NCBI RefSeq assembly: GCF_005843885.1
Contig: NZ_CP040443.1
Location: forward strand, 4,650,001 to 4,714,000
DNA length: 64,000 nucleotides
Origin: Escherichia sp. E4742
GTDB lineage: Bacteria; Pseudomonadota; Gammaproteobacteria; Enterobacterales; Enterobacteriaceae
Direction of reading: 5' to 3'
Shown here piece after piece: positions 7,352 through 15,349 of this stretch. A model generated the notes under the pieces. The model was not told the origin of the DNA. It did no database searches and was given only the letters and a program-made list of their open reading frames with translations. Position 1 is the first letter of the stretch; every line of letters starts with the position of its first letter. Both the position numbers and the translations under genes were made by a program.

Positions 7352-8873
7352 AGCTAAATTGAGATGTCCGTCTCTGACTAAATAGACATGTCCGCGCTAC
7401 AGTCTCACCACAGCGATCACTGCTTTCAAAGGATGGGACTCATGACGGCATACGGAACGGAGTTTTTCTCAATGAACGATGTAAACCGACTCAGGATCCT
7501 CCAGGACGTTATCGACCGACGCCTCACTACACGTCTCGCAGCCAGCCGGCTGGAGATTTCTGACAGACACTGCCGCCGTCTGCTTGAACGTTACCGCGAA
7601 CACGGACCACTTTCGCTGGTAAATCGTCGCCGTGGGCAGCCAGGTAATCGGCAACTGATGCCGGGCCTCGCTGAGCGTGCACTGCTTATTATCCGTGAAC
7701 GCTACGCTGATTTTGGTCCGACGTTAGTCTGTGAGAAGCTCGCCGAACTCCATGGTCTGTATCTGGCCAAAGAAACAGTACGCAAGCTGATGATACAGGC
7801 TGGTTTATGGATCCCCCGCAAGTTACGGCCACCGCGTGTACATCAGCCACGTCCGCGACGTGCCTGTACCGGAGAGCTGATCCAGATTGATGGCTGCGAG
7901 CATCGCTGGTTCGAGGAGCGAGGCCCTGCCTGCACACTTCTCGTTTACGTTGATGATGCAACGAGTCGGCTGATGCAACTTCTGTTTGTTAGTTCCGAGT
8001 CTACTTTCACCTATTTTGAAGCCACCCGGGGCTATCTCGAGCGCTACGGTAAGCCTCTGGCGTTTTACAGCGACAAAGCCAGCGTTTTCAGGATCAACAA
8101 CAAACAGGCCACCGGTGGCGATGGTCAGACTCAGTTCGGTCGAGCCATGAACGAGCTGAACATCACCGGTATCTGTGCCAACACCAGTTCAGCCAAGGGC
8201 CGCGTTGAACGGGCGCACCTCACGTTACAGGATCGCCTGGTCAAGGAGTTGCGGCTCCGTGGTATCAGTACACCTGAGGCTGCAAACGCCTTTGTCGAAG
8301 AGTTCATGGCTGACTACAACCGTCGGTTTGCAAAGCCGCCTCGTCATGATTTCGACGTTCACCGTCCGCTTGAGAATAATGAGAATCTGGAGGCAATATT
8401 CACCTGGCGTGAACAACGTAAGGTCTCAAAAAACCTGACACTACAGTATGATAAGAGGCTTTATCTCCTTGAAGATAATGAGGAAAACCGGCGTTTTCAG
8501 GGCAAATACATTGATGTCTGGCAGTATCCGGATGGCACTATCGAACTCCGGGCTAATGGTACTTCCCTGCCCTTCATAACCTATGACCGTCTGGGAGAAC
8601 TGGACCAGGGCGCCATAGTCGACAACAAGCGACTGGGACGAGCACTGGAGATGATAAAACTGGTTCAGGACAAACGTGACAACACCCGTTCGCAGGCTCT
8701 GCCATCACTGGACGGCCAGACCTCACGCAGAAAGAAACAGCCCGGAAAGAAATCACAACGAAGCCTGAATCAGGACGACATGCTGGAAGCCCTGCAGCAA
8801 CTCCAGACAAGAAGCGAAGAAATCTTTGGTAAAAGCTGAAACATAACCCACATGCGGACATCTTAATTTAGCT
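7352..8873 (+). mobile_element. ISNCY/IS1202-like insertion sequence
   Basis: The transposase gene is bracketed by 20-bp imperfect terminal inverted repeats: AGCTAAATTGAGATGTCCGT at 7352-7371, and its near-complement at 8854-8873, 18 of 20 matching. Inside the left end a second ATGTCCG copy occurs 23 bp further in. Outside the right end a second GCGGAC occurs 24 bp further out, so the true outer right end could lie beyond 8873. I could not see a target-site duplication. The element sits between the recombinase module and hipA. Confidence 0.75.
7388..8839 (+). CDS. DDE transposase, ISNCY (IS1202 group)-like, 483 aa
   Basis: A full-length transposase. The N-terminal helix-turn-helix (residues about 25-75, RILQDVIDRRLTTRLAASRL...RHCRRLLERYREHG) is followed by an rve/RNase H core. 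Its catalytic acidic residues can be placed in LIQIDGCEHRWF (first Asp), FYSDKASVFR (second Asp) and SSAKGRVERAHL (Glu). The C-terminal region carries a basic tail (SRRKKQPGKKSQ). The start may be the ATG at 7388 or one of two later in-frame ATGs (MGLMTAYG, MNDVNRL); the last matches where family members usually begin. No frameshift or stop interrupts it, so the element could be active. Family placement is by motif recognition. Confidence 0.85.
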   Translation: MSALQSHHSDHCFQRMGLMTAYGTEFFSMNDVNRLRILQDVIDRRLTTRLAASRLEISDRHCRRLLERYREHGPLSLVNRRRGQPGNRQLMPGLAERALLIIRERYADFGPTLVCEKLAELHGLYLAKETVRKLMIQAGLWIPRKLRPPRVHQPRPRRACTGELIQIDGCEHRWFEERGPACTLLVYVDDATSRLMQLLFVSSESTFTYFEATRGYLERYGKPLAFYSDKASVFRINNKQATGGDGQTQFGRAMNELNITGICANTSSAKGRVERAHLTLQDRLVKELRLRGISTPEAANAFVEEFMADYNRRFAKPPRHDFDVHRPLENNENLEAIFTWREQRKVSKNLTLQYDKRLYLLEDNEENRRFQGKYIDVWQYPDGTIELRANGTSLPFITYDRLGELDQGAIVDNKRLGRALEMIKLVQDKRDNTRSQALPSLDGQTSRRKKQPGKKSQRSLNQDDMLEALQQLQTRSEEIFGKS

Positions 8874-8979
8874 GCAAAGCGGACCTTTAAAAACAGCCGA
8901 GACAAAGATAAACAAAGGGAAAATCCAGTCTTTAGCGGTCATGATTGTCCTGCTCATTAGCCACGACCAACCCCACATC

Positions 8980-10302
8980 TCACTTAATTCCGTATTCTCG
9001 GCTTAACCGACCGTGCAACCTCAACACATTGGTTTCAATTGCCGTCACCACATTCTCCGGAAAATCTGCCGGTAATGAAGTCTTCACGTTATCCAGTGCT
9101 GCGGGAATCATGCTGGCAAAGTCACTCAGGATTTCATGCATCTGCACTTCCGGGAATTTCAGCGCCTTTGCTGTCGCCAAAAAATGTCGCGGATAAATTT
9201 TATCGATTGTCGTTTTTCTGCCTTTGGATGCGTTAAGCCCCATTGCCAGTTTGAGATCGCTGATGTGTATTCCCGCGCCACCCAATACCGGGAATGCTGA
9301 AATGATGTCGTAAAATGGCGTGAGTCGATAACTGCCACCGGCCTGGATAAAAACCGAAAAATTTTTCGCATGGCCGTCCGTCGCGCCAATCAACCACTGG
9401 AATACCTGGAATTTCATAAAATCATAACGATCGCGAAGCGCCTCGCTGGAACCCATTAAAAACGCCATGATCCGCGCGATGCCTGGGCCTCCGTCAGATT
9501 CATATTTCACCGATGAAGGTAAACCGAATGTCTGACACATATCCTCCTGTGGCAAGCGAAGTAAAATCGTTCGTTCAGTATTCCAGCGCCTGTCAAAGCG
9601 TTCGACCGCTAACGCGCGCACTCTACCCGCTTTTATGATTTCTGCGTCCGGAACATTCAACCCGAGTTCTTTCGCCAGCAGCAGACAGTAATATTCATTA
9701 TCCACGCTTTGACTGAGATCGAGCGTCGCGTTGGGCTGCCTGATTTCACCAATCGGTAATTTAATGATATGCGTCGTCGGCGTTATTCCTTTCGGAATGC
9801 ACCAGTCATTGCCCATTCTGAGCAGCGCGGTCTTCTCCTGCGCGCCAGCAACCGAGATGCCAAAGTCATTTTCTTCTCTTATCATGCCTAGCGGAATATC
9901 TGCTTTATAAGCCGTTAATACTTCTTCAAGTCTGGCGTCAGTAAGCTTTTCCCATGCCATTATCGGGTGCGTTACGGTTTCATCTTCTGGTAATAATGTC
10001 ACGGCGCCAACGCTGTCTCGCCCTATTTCTGACAATAAATCAAACGGTTGTCTGGATTTAGCATGATAACGTTTAACGATCCGGTCGCGTACAACCGGGC
10101 TATCGGGTAACAGGTTATCGAAGAAGTTAAACACGGCATCAGAGGTGATATTCCCCCTCTGCAATGGCAGCGATAGCGACAAAGGCCTGGCATAACGGTT
10201 GGCTAACCACTCCGGCGCATACCTAAAAGTGTGCGCGCCATTGGCCAACTTCGTTAACTCGCCTACCCGCTGGTTGTTCATCCAAGTGACAAGTTTAGGC
10301 AT
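8980..10302 (-). CDS. hipA: Serine/threonine kinase toxin HipA
   Basis: HipA phosphorylates glutamyl-tRNA synthetase GltX, blocking charging, raising ppGpp and promoting persistence; HipB neutralises it and co-represses with it. The protein is the usual 440 residues, starting MPKLVTWMNNQRVG. The frame is open 19 codons further upstream inside hipB, but that start is not used in the family. The N-terminal subdomain is followed by the kinase fold: ISVAGAQEKTAL contains the autophosphorylation/P-loop serine, and GATDGHAKNFSVF with PFYDIIS supplies the catalytic Asp/Asn and metal-binding Asp. Residue 22 is Gly, the wild-type state rather than the hipA7 high-persistence Ser. hipB and hipA overlap by one base (TAATG). 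Downstream lies the insertion sequence. Confidence 0.97.
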   Translation of the reverse strand: MPKLVTWMNNQRVGELTKLANGAHTFRYAPEWLANRYARPLSLSLPLQRGNITSDAVFNFFDNLLPDSPVVRDRIVKRYHAKSRQPFDLLSEIGRDSVGAVTLLPEDETVTHPIMAWEKLTDARLEEVLTAYKADIPLGMIREENDFGISVAGAQEKTALLRMGNDWCIPKGITPTTHIIKLPIGEIRQPNATLDLSQSVDNEYYCLLLAKELGLNVPDAEIIKAGRVRALAVERFDRRWNTERTILLRLPQEDMCQTFGLPSSVKYESDGGPGIARIMAFLMGSSEALRDRYDFMKFQVFQWLIGATDGHAKNFSVFIQAGGSYRLTPFYDIISAFPVLGGAGIHISDLKLAMGLNASKGRKTTIDKIYPRHFLATAKALKFPEVQMHEILSDFASMIPAALDNVKTSLPADFPENVVTAIETNVLRLHGRLSREYGIK

Positions 10303-10568
10303 TACCACTCCAGATCTTGCTGTTCTGTTGATTCTGGCGCAGCGTTTTTCGTGTCGCATAGCGTCATTGAGAGTTCAAGTGACTGTAATATCTTAAAAAA
10401 TGTCGTCAGCGTGGTGTTATCGGGATTATTCTCGAAATTCGAAATCGTCGCCTGCTTGATGCCGATTTTTTTCGCCAGCTCGCTCTGTGTCCAGCCATTT
10501 TGCTGACGAACCAGTTTCATTGCATTCGCTAATTGCGTTGGGCTATAGATCATCGGAAAGCTTATCAT
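10302..10568 (-). CDS. hipB: Antitoxin and repressor HipB
   Basis: HipB is a dimeric Xre-type DNA-binding protein that represses hipBA at TATCC-N8-GGATA operators and sequesters HipA. From the ATG at 10568 it is 88 residues, the family length. The HTH covers about residues 12-60, with recognition region IGIKQATISNFENN. The flexible C-terminal tail ends in TEQQDLEW; the terminal Trp is conserved and important for Lon-mediated degradation and toxin contact. The first codons (MISFPMIYSPTQ) differ from remembered K-12. The longer frame to 10583 lacks support. It is cotranscribed with hipA. Confidence 0.97.
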   Translation of the reverse strand: MISFPMIYSPTQLANAMKLVRQQNGWTQSELAKKIGIKQATISNFENNPDNTTLTTFFKILQSLELSMTLCDTKNAAPESTEQQDLEW

Positions 10569-10589
10569 GTCATACGTCCACAAGAAGTT

Positions 10590-10703
10590 TATCCGCTTAA
10601 GGGGATATTTTTAGTTTTATCCCTTAGTGAGGATAAAGTCAATCTGTAAACGCATTTTATCCGCTATACGGGATAAATGCTGCGATATCCGCGATCGCGG
10701 ATA
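10590..10703. promoter_or_regulatory. Four HipB operators
   Basis: Four exact TATCC-N8-GGATA palindromes precede hipB at 10590-10607, 10618-10635, 10658-10675 and 10686-10703. Spacing is 28, 40 and 28 bp, a symmetrical array. This is the known HipB recognition sequence. An extra GGATA half-site follows near 10708. The hipBA promoter must lie within the array, explaining autorepression. Confidence 0.95.
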
Positions 10704-10722
10704 AAAGGGATAATTTAAAAAA

Positions 10723-10738
10723 CGGCGCTGATGCGCCG
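10723..10738 (-). terminator. Hairpin with T run on the minus strand
   Basis: CGGCGC-TGAT-GCGCCG precedes TTTTTT on the minus strand. It is well placed to stop lsrRK read-through before the hipBA operators. The same interval (10704-10905) otherwise shows only a second imperfect hairpin (10771-10798) and no gene. K-12 carries the autotransporter gene yneO here, which is absent. Confidence 0.65.
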
Positions 10739-10905
10739 ATTGAAGTTGCTAACTAAAGTCGGCAATACTAAGCCGCATACCATCTTCGGCATGCGGCTTG
10801 ATACGGTTTAGCAGATATATTTCACTCCCGGCATGCCCTGAGTATCGCTATAGCCTTTATCACCTAATAAAGAAAAGAAATAGGAATACCGATACTCAAA
10901 AATTA

Positions 10906-10933
10906 ACAGCCACGGTTATCAGGATGTGGCTGT
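10906..10933 (-). terminator. lsrK terminator
   Basis: ACAGCCAC / GTGGCTGT form an 8-bp stem directly downstream of the lsrK stop, followed on the minus strand by TTAATTTTTG. It probably ends the lsrRK transcript. Confidence 0.75.
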
Positions 10934-10941
10934 CAATAAAA

Positions 10942-12534
10942 CTATAACCCAGGCGCTTTCCATAACGATGTCGTCAGTCCGTGATCAACCAGCCCCAGTT
11001 GATCCTGATATACAGCCTGCCACTTATCGCGTGAATCTTGATAAAGTTCATGCTTTTCCGGGTCTGGTGTATGCGTTCGTTCCCAGCGTACAAGACGTTC
11101 TCCAGTTTCTGCCATTGATGAATAAATCCCGGCACCGACGCCAGCTGCAATGGCACATCCTAATGCGGTGGCTTCTTTGACCACCGGAATATTAACGGGT
11201 AATCCCGCGACATCAGCGAGAATTTGACTCCATAATTTCCCTTTTGAACCTCCGCCTGCAAAGACCAACGATGTAGGATGAATATTCGAAAAATCAGCAA
11301 TTTGCTGTAAATTACACGCTGATACAATCGCCGCATTTTCTTCCAGTGCACGGAACAATGTCGCTTTGTTACATTTATCCGGGTCAATGGACAAGTTAAT
11401 AAAGGAAGGCGCAGCGTGATACCAGGTTTTAAAGCGCATTCTGTCGGAGAATATCGGCATCACGCCCCACGACCCAGGCGGCACCCGACTGGCCATCTCT
11501 TCCAGCAGCGTATAGGTGTCGATACCTAAACGTTCGGCAATCAGTTTTTCTTCAGCACAAAAGGCATCGCGGAACCAGCGCATGGTGAGTCCGGTAAAAA
11601 AGCTAATAGATTCAGCTTGTACCATGCCAGGAATAACATGGGGATTAACGCGCACGTTCATTTCTGGATCGGTCAATGGTGTAGCTAAGTTCACTACCTG
11701 CTGCCAGAATGTGCCGCCAAGAACAGCGGTTTGTGCCGGACGCACAACGCCTAACCCCAGACAACCGAGTTGCACGTCCCCTCCTCCCACGACCACCGGA
11801 GTGCCAGCCTTCAGGCCGCAAAGTTCCGCAGCTTGTGAACTTACCACGCCCAGCAATGTGCCGGTTTCTTTGACAGGAGAAAGAATATCAGCCCGCAGTC
11901 CGGCCATATCCAGCAATGCAGGTTTCCAGTCACGGGTGGTTAGATCGAGAAGTCCCGTGGTGCCTGCGTTAGACGGATCGACCGCCAGTTCCCCACTTAA
12001 CATATAGGCCAGCCAGTCGCTGATCATGGTGATGGTCGACGCTTGTCGGTAGATATCAGAACGATGGTGCGCCAGCCAAAGTAATCTGGGAATGGCGCTT
12101 AAAGCCAACGTTTGTCCGGTCGCGCGATACACTTCGTTTTCAAAGGTATTGTTATGCAGTTCTTTAAGTTCGCTGACTTCCCGCGCCGCTCTGGCATCTA
12201 CATTGGCGCAGGCCCAGATCGGTGTTCCTTCATTGTTATATAAAACAATGCCTTCGCGCATCGAACATGCCGAAACGGCAGCAATATATTCCGGCGCGAT
12301 ACCAGAATTATGTAACGCCTGGCGCATACATTCGCACGCCAGTTGCCAGTTCTTATTCAGATCAAATTCCATTGAACCGGGAACGTCAGGTACTGCCAGA
12401 TGCCGCCACTCCGCCTGTCCTACCGCGATTTGATTGCCTTCCAGGTCGAAAATCACAGCCCGAATACTTCCGGTGCCAGCGTCCAGCGCCATCAGGTAAT
12501 GCTTTGATTCTGAAGGGGTAAAGAGTCGAGCCAT
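10942..12534 (-). CDS. lsrK: Autoinducer-2 kinase LsrK
   Basis: LsrK phosphorylates imported AI-2 (the open-chain DPD form) in the cytoplasm. Phospho-AI-2 is trapped in the cell and releases the LsrR repressor. The 530-residue length is typical. It is a FGGY-family sugar kinase: the N-terminal ATPase lobe begins LMALDAGTGSIRAVIFD (phosphate 1 motif), and VGGGDVQLGCLGLG plus FAGGGSKGKLWSQILADV (adenosine motif, about residue 430) are clear. It follows lsrR by 78 bp on the same strand and is transcribed divergently from lsrACDBFG. Its start ATG at 12534 matches the family. Confidence 0.97.
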   Translation of the reverse strand: MARLFTPSESKHYLMALDAGTGSIRAVIFDLEGNQIAVGQAEWRHLAVPDVPGSMEFDLNKNWQLACECMRQALHNSGIAPEYIAAVSACSMREGIVLYNNEGTPIWACANVDARAAREVSELKELHNNTFENEVYRATGQTLALSAIPRLLWLAHHRSDIYRQASTITMISDWLAYMLSGELAVDPSNAGTTGLLDLTTRDWKPALLDMAGLRADILSPVKETGTLLGVVSSQAAELCGLKAGTPVVVGGGDVQLGCLGLGVVRPAQTAVLGGTFWQQVVNLATPLTDPEMNVRVNPHVIPGMVQAESISFFTGLTMRWFRDAFCAEEKLIAERLGIDTYTLLEEMASRVPPGSWGVMPIFSDRMRFKTWYHAAPSFINLSIDPDKCNKATLFRALEENAAIVSACNLQQIADFSNIHPTSLVFAGGGSKGKLWSQILADVAGLPVNIPVVKEATALGCAIAAGVGAGIYSSMAETGERLVRWERTHTPDPEKHELYQDSRDKWQAVYQDQLGLVDHGLTTSLWKAPGL

Positions 12535-12612
12535 TAGATTATCCTCGGCTTAAGCGTTCTGTCTGTTCCTCTATACGTTCTCCATCGTTCCCGGTAATAA
12601 GGTGATGCTAAA

Positions 12613-13566
12613 TTAACCACGTAAAATCGCAGCGGCAGTATCCTGGTCGGTAACCAGCGCGTTGATGTAGCCGCCTTTCATCGCAGCGGCGATCGCTTCG
12701 GCTTTATTTTCGCCCCCTGCGACACCTACTCTAATTGGAATGGTTGTCAGCGCTGTTAAAGGCAAGCCAATCAGTTCGTTATGTATTTTGATATCCGTGA
12801 CAATGTCACCTTTAGCGTCAAAAAAGTAACCTAAAATATCCCCAATGGCCCCTTTTCGACCAATCATTAACTGTTCGCCCTGGCTGATATAACCGGAGCG
12901 AATAATCGTCGCATCCTCTTTTTGATTCACGGCGCCAATGCCGACAATGGCCACATCCGCAGCTTGTGCGGCTAACAGGACATCTTTGACGCAGTTTTCA
13001 TTTTTCAGCGTACGGGCAATTTCAGCCGAAGATGCCCGTAATGGCGCCGGAATGATGTTGACGCTGCACGCTGCGTTAAGTTGCCCGATGCCTGTCATAT
13101 AAGAGCCGACGCCACCGGAGAGCGTGACCAGGCGGATTTGCTGTGACGAAATAAAACCACTTAAGCGTTGCAGCGTGTTCATCGTTGCCTCGCCAAAGCC
13201 AATCGCCAGCATTTGCTGTGGCTGGAGCAATCCCATCAACATATGCGCTGCGCCGATTCCTAAGCGCCCGCCGACATCTGCATCTGCGAGTCCAGGGATC
13301 ACCCGCACATGCTGTAATGAAAACTGGCGACGTAATTGCGTCTCATATTCCAGACAGCCTTCAAAGCGAGAATTAATCTGCACGCGAATAATGCCGGACT
13401 GATGCCCTTTCTCCAGTAACCGCGACACTTTCAAACGCGTTAGCCTGAGGCGATCGCTAATCTCGCTCTGGGTCAGCCCGTCGTGATAGTAAAACCACGC
13501 GATCCGCGCGACCTGTTCTTCTTCGCACATTCCCTGTTCTGAAATTGCCGAATCGTTGATTGTCAT
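12613..13566 (-). CDS. lsrR: AI-2 responsive repressor LsrR
   Basis: LsrR (317 aa) is a SorC/DeoR-type repressor of both the lsrRK and lsrACDBFG transcripts, relieved by phospho-AI-2. The N-terminal HTH lies at residues 20-60 (VARIAWFYYHDGLTQSEISDRLRLTRLKVSRLLEK). The sugar-binding domain follows, with VTLSGGVGSYMTG and the GVAGGENKAEAIAAA segment near the C terminus. The gene is divergent from lsrA across a 247-bp regulatory spacer holding two matching inverted-repeat sites. It is intact and full length. Confidence 0.97.
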   Translation of the reverse strand: MTINDSAISEQGMCEEEQVARIAWFYYHDGLTQSEISDRLRLTRLKVSRLLEKGHQSGIIRVQINSRFEGCLEYETQLRRQFSLQHVRVIPGLADADVGGRLGIGAAHMLMGLLQPQQMLAIGFGEATMNTLQRLSGFISSQQIRLVTLSGGVGSYMTGIGQLNAACSVNIIPAPLRASSAEIARTLKNENCVKDVLLAAQAADVAIVGIGAVNQKEDATIIRSGYISQGEQLMIGRKGAIGDILGYFFDAKGDIVTDIKIHNELIGLPLTALTTIPIRVGVAGGENKAEAIAAAMKGGYINALVTDQDTAAAILRG

Positions 13567-13582
13567 AATTCATTCTTCACTT

Positions 13583-13615
13583 TGAACATATTTAAATCTT
13601 TAATGCAATTGTTCA
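13583..13615. promoter_or_regulatory. Putative LsrR operator, lsrR side
   Basis: TGAACA at 13583-13588 and TGTTCA at 13610-13615 form an inverted pair with exactly 21 bp between them, just upstream of the lsrR start. The same geometry recurs at 13750-13782, suggesting one site per divergent promoter for the tetrameric repressor. Confidence 0.7.
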
Positions 13616-13631
13616 GTTCTTGCGCATTTAT

Positions 13632-13653
13632 ATCTGTGATAGCAACCACAGTT
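13632..13653. promoter_or_regulatory. Putative CRP site in the lsr intergenic region
   Basis: TGTGA-TAGCAA-CCACA at 13635-13650 matches the CRP consensus except one base. The lsr operon is known to need cAMP-CRP. A weaker half-site TGTGA lies at 13705-13709. Confidence 0.65.
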
Positions 13654-13749
13654 TGACTATTCGACATGAACAAACGCAACCGTAAAAATCAAAATAGCAT
13701 AAATTGTGATCTATTCGTCGGAAATATGTGCAATGTCCACCTAAGGTTA

Positions 13750-13782
13750 TGAACAAATTAAAAGCAGAATTACATTTGTTCA
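13750..13782. promoter_or_regulatory. Putative LsrR operator, lsrA side
   Basis: TGAACAAAT (13750-13758) and ATTTGTTCA (13774-13782) are a perfect 9-bp inverted repeat. The core hexamers are 21 bp apart, the same spacing as at 13583-13615. It lies 31 bp before the lsrA start. Confidence 0.75.
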
Positions 13783-13813
13783 AAACTCACCTGCAAAACT
13801 GAATGGGGGAAAT

Positions 13814-15349
13814 ATGCAAACGAGTGATACCCGCGCGTTACCGCTACTTTGCGCCCGCTCGGTTTATAAACAGTATTCAGGGGTTAATGTTCTGAAAGGC
13901 ATCGATTTTACGTTGCATCAGGGGGAAGTCCACGCCCTGCTCGGCGGTAACGGTGCGGGTAAATCGACGCTAATGAAAATCATCGCCGGTATTACCCCCG
14001 CTGATAGCGGCACGCTGGAGATTGGGGGCAACAACTACACCAGATTAACGCCAGTTCATGCTCATCAGCTGGGTATTTATCTCGTTCCCCAGGAACCGCT
14101 GCTTTTCCCAAGCCTGTCGATAAAAGAAAACATCTTGTTTGGTCTGGCAAAAAAACAGATCTCCATGCAAAAGATGAACAACTTGCTGGCGGCGCTGGGC
14201 TGCCAGTTTGATCTCCATAGTCTGGCGGGCTCACTGGATGTTGCCGACCGCCAAATGGTGGAAATCCTGCGCGGTCTGATGCGCGATTCGCAAATTCTTA
14301 TTCTCGATGAACCTACAGCGTCGCTTACCCCTGCGGAAACCGAACGCTTGTTTGGCCGTTTGCGGGAACTACTCGCCACTGGCGTGGGTATTGTTTTTAT
14401 CTCACATAAGCTGCCGGAAATTCGCCAGATTGCCGATCGGATTAGCGTGATGCGCGACGGAACTATCGCGTTAAGTGGCAAAACCAGCGAGCTGTCTACC
14501 GACGACATCATTCAGGCCATTACGCCAGCAACGCGGGAAAAATCTCTCTCAGCCAGTCAAAAGTTATGGCTGGAGTTGCCCGGTAATCGCCCACAACATG
14601 CAGCTGGAACATCGGTACTGGCGCTGGAAAATCTGACTGGCGAAGGTTTTATGAATGTCAGCTTGACGCTGAATGCCGGAGAAATTCTTGGCCTGGCTGG
14701 GCTAGTGGGGGCCGGGCGCACTGAACTGGCAGAAACGTTATATGGTCTGCGGCCTTTGCGTGGCGGGCGCATCATGTTGAATGGTAAAGAGATCAATAAA
14801 TTATCTACCGGAGAACGTTTGCATCGCGGTCTGGTTTATCTACCAGAAGATCGCCAGTCCTCAGGATTGAATCTCGATGCTTCGCTGGCGTGGAACGTCT
14901 GCGCCCTCACCCATAATCAACGCGGATTCTGGGCAAAAACCGCGAAAGATAACGCCACACTGGAACGATATCGTCGCGCGCTGAATATTAAATTTAACCA
15001 ACCGGAACAAGCTGCACGAACTTTATCCGGTGGCAACCAGCAAAAAATCCTGATTGCCAAATGTCTGGAAGCTTCGCCGCAAGTATTGATTGTTGATGAG
15101 CCGACGCGCGGCGTGGATGTCGCGGCGCGTAATGATATCTACCAGCTGTTGCGCAGCATCGCCGCACAAAATGTGGCCGTGCTGCTTATCTCCTCCGATC
15201 TGGAAGAGATCGAACTGATGGCTGACCGCGTGTATGTGATGCATCAGGGTGAAATTACCCACTCGGCACTGACCGGGCGCGATATTAATGTCGAAACCAT
15301 TATGCGCGTTGCCTTCGGCGATAGTCAGCGTCAGGAGGCGTCATGCTGA
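13814..15349 (+). CDS. lsrA: AI-2 ABC importer ATPase LsrA
   Basis: The duplicated ATP-binding subunit energises AI-2 import through LsrC/LsrD. It has 511 residues and two ABC domains: domain 1 with Walker A GGNGAGKSTLMK and Walker B ILILDEPTASLT, domain 2 (after about residue 265) with a degenerate Walker A (GLVGAGRTELAETL), signature LSGGNQQK and Walker B VLIVDEPTRGVD. This is the rbsA/xylG type of sugar ABC protein. It is the first gene of lsrACDBFG and overlaps lsrC by 7 bp. A GGGGGAA ribosome site precedes the ATG. Confidence 0.96.
   Translation: MQTSDTRALPLLCARSVYKQYSGVNVLKGIDFTLHQGEVHALLGGNGAGKSTLMKIIAGITPADSGTLEIGGNNYTRLTPVHAHQLGIYLVPQEPLLFPSLSIKENILFGLAKKQISMQKMNNLLAALGCQFDLHSLAGSLDVADRQMVEILRGLMRDSQILILDEPTASLTPAETERLFGRLRELLATGVGIVFISHKLPEIRQIADRISVMRDGTIALSGKTSELSTDDIIQAITPATREKSLSASQKLWLELPGNRPQHAAGTSVLALENLTGEGFMNVSLTLNAGEILGLAGLVGAGRTELAETLYGLRPLRGGRIMLNGKEINKLSTGERLHRGLVYLPEDRQSSGLNLDASLAWNVCALTHNQRGFWAKTAKDNATLERYRRALNIKFNQPEQAARTLSGGNQQKILIAKCLEASPQVLIVDEPTRGVDVAARNDIYQLLRSIAAQNVAVLLISSDLEEIELMADRVYVMHQGEITHSALTGRDINVETIMRVAFGDSQRQEASC

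Noticed and set aside
10771..10798. REP element between hipB and lsrK
   Set aside because: Arms AGCCGCAT/ATGCGGCT look REP-like, but the GCC...CGGC core and overall arrangement do not match; treated as an ordinary hairpin.
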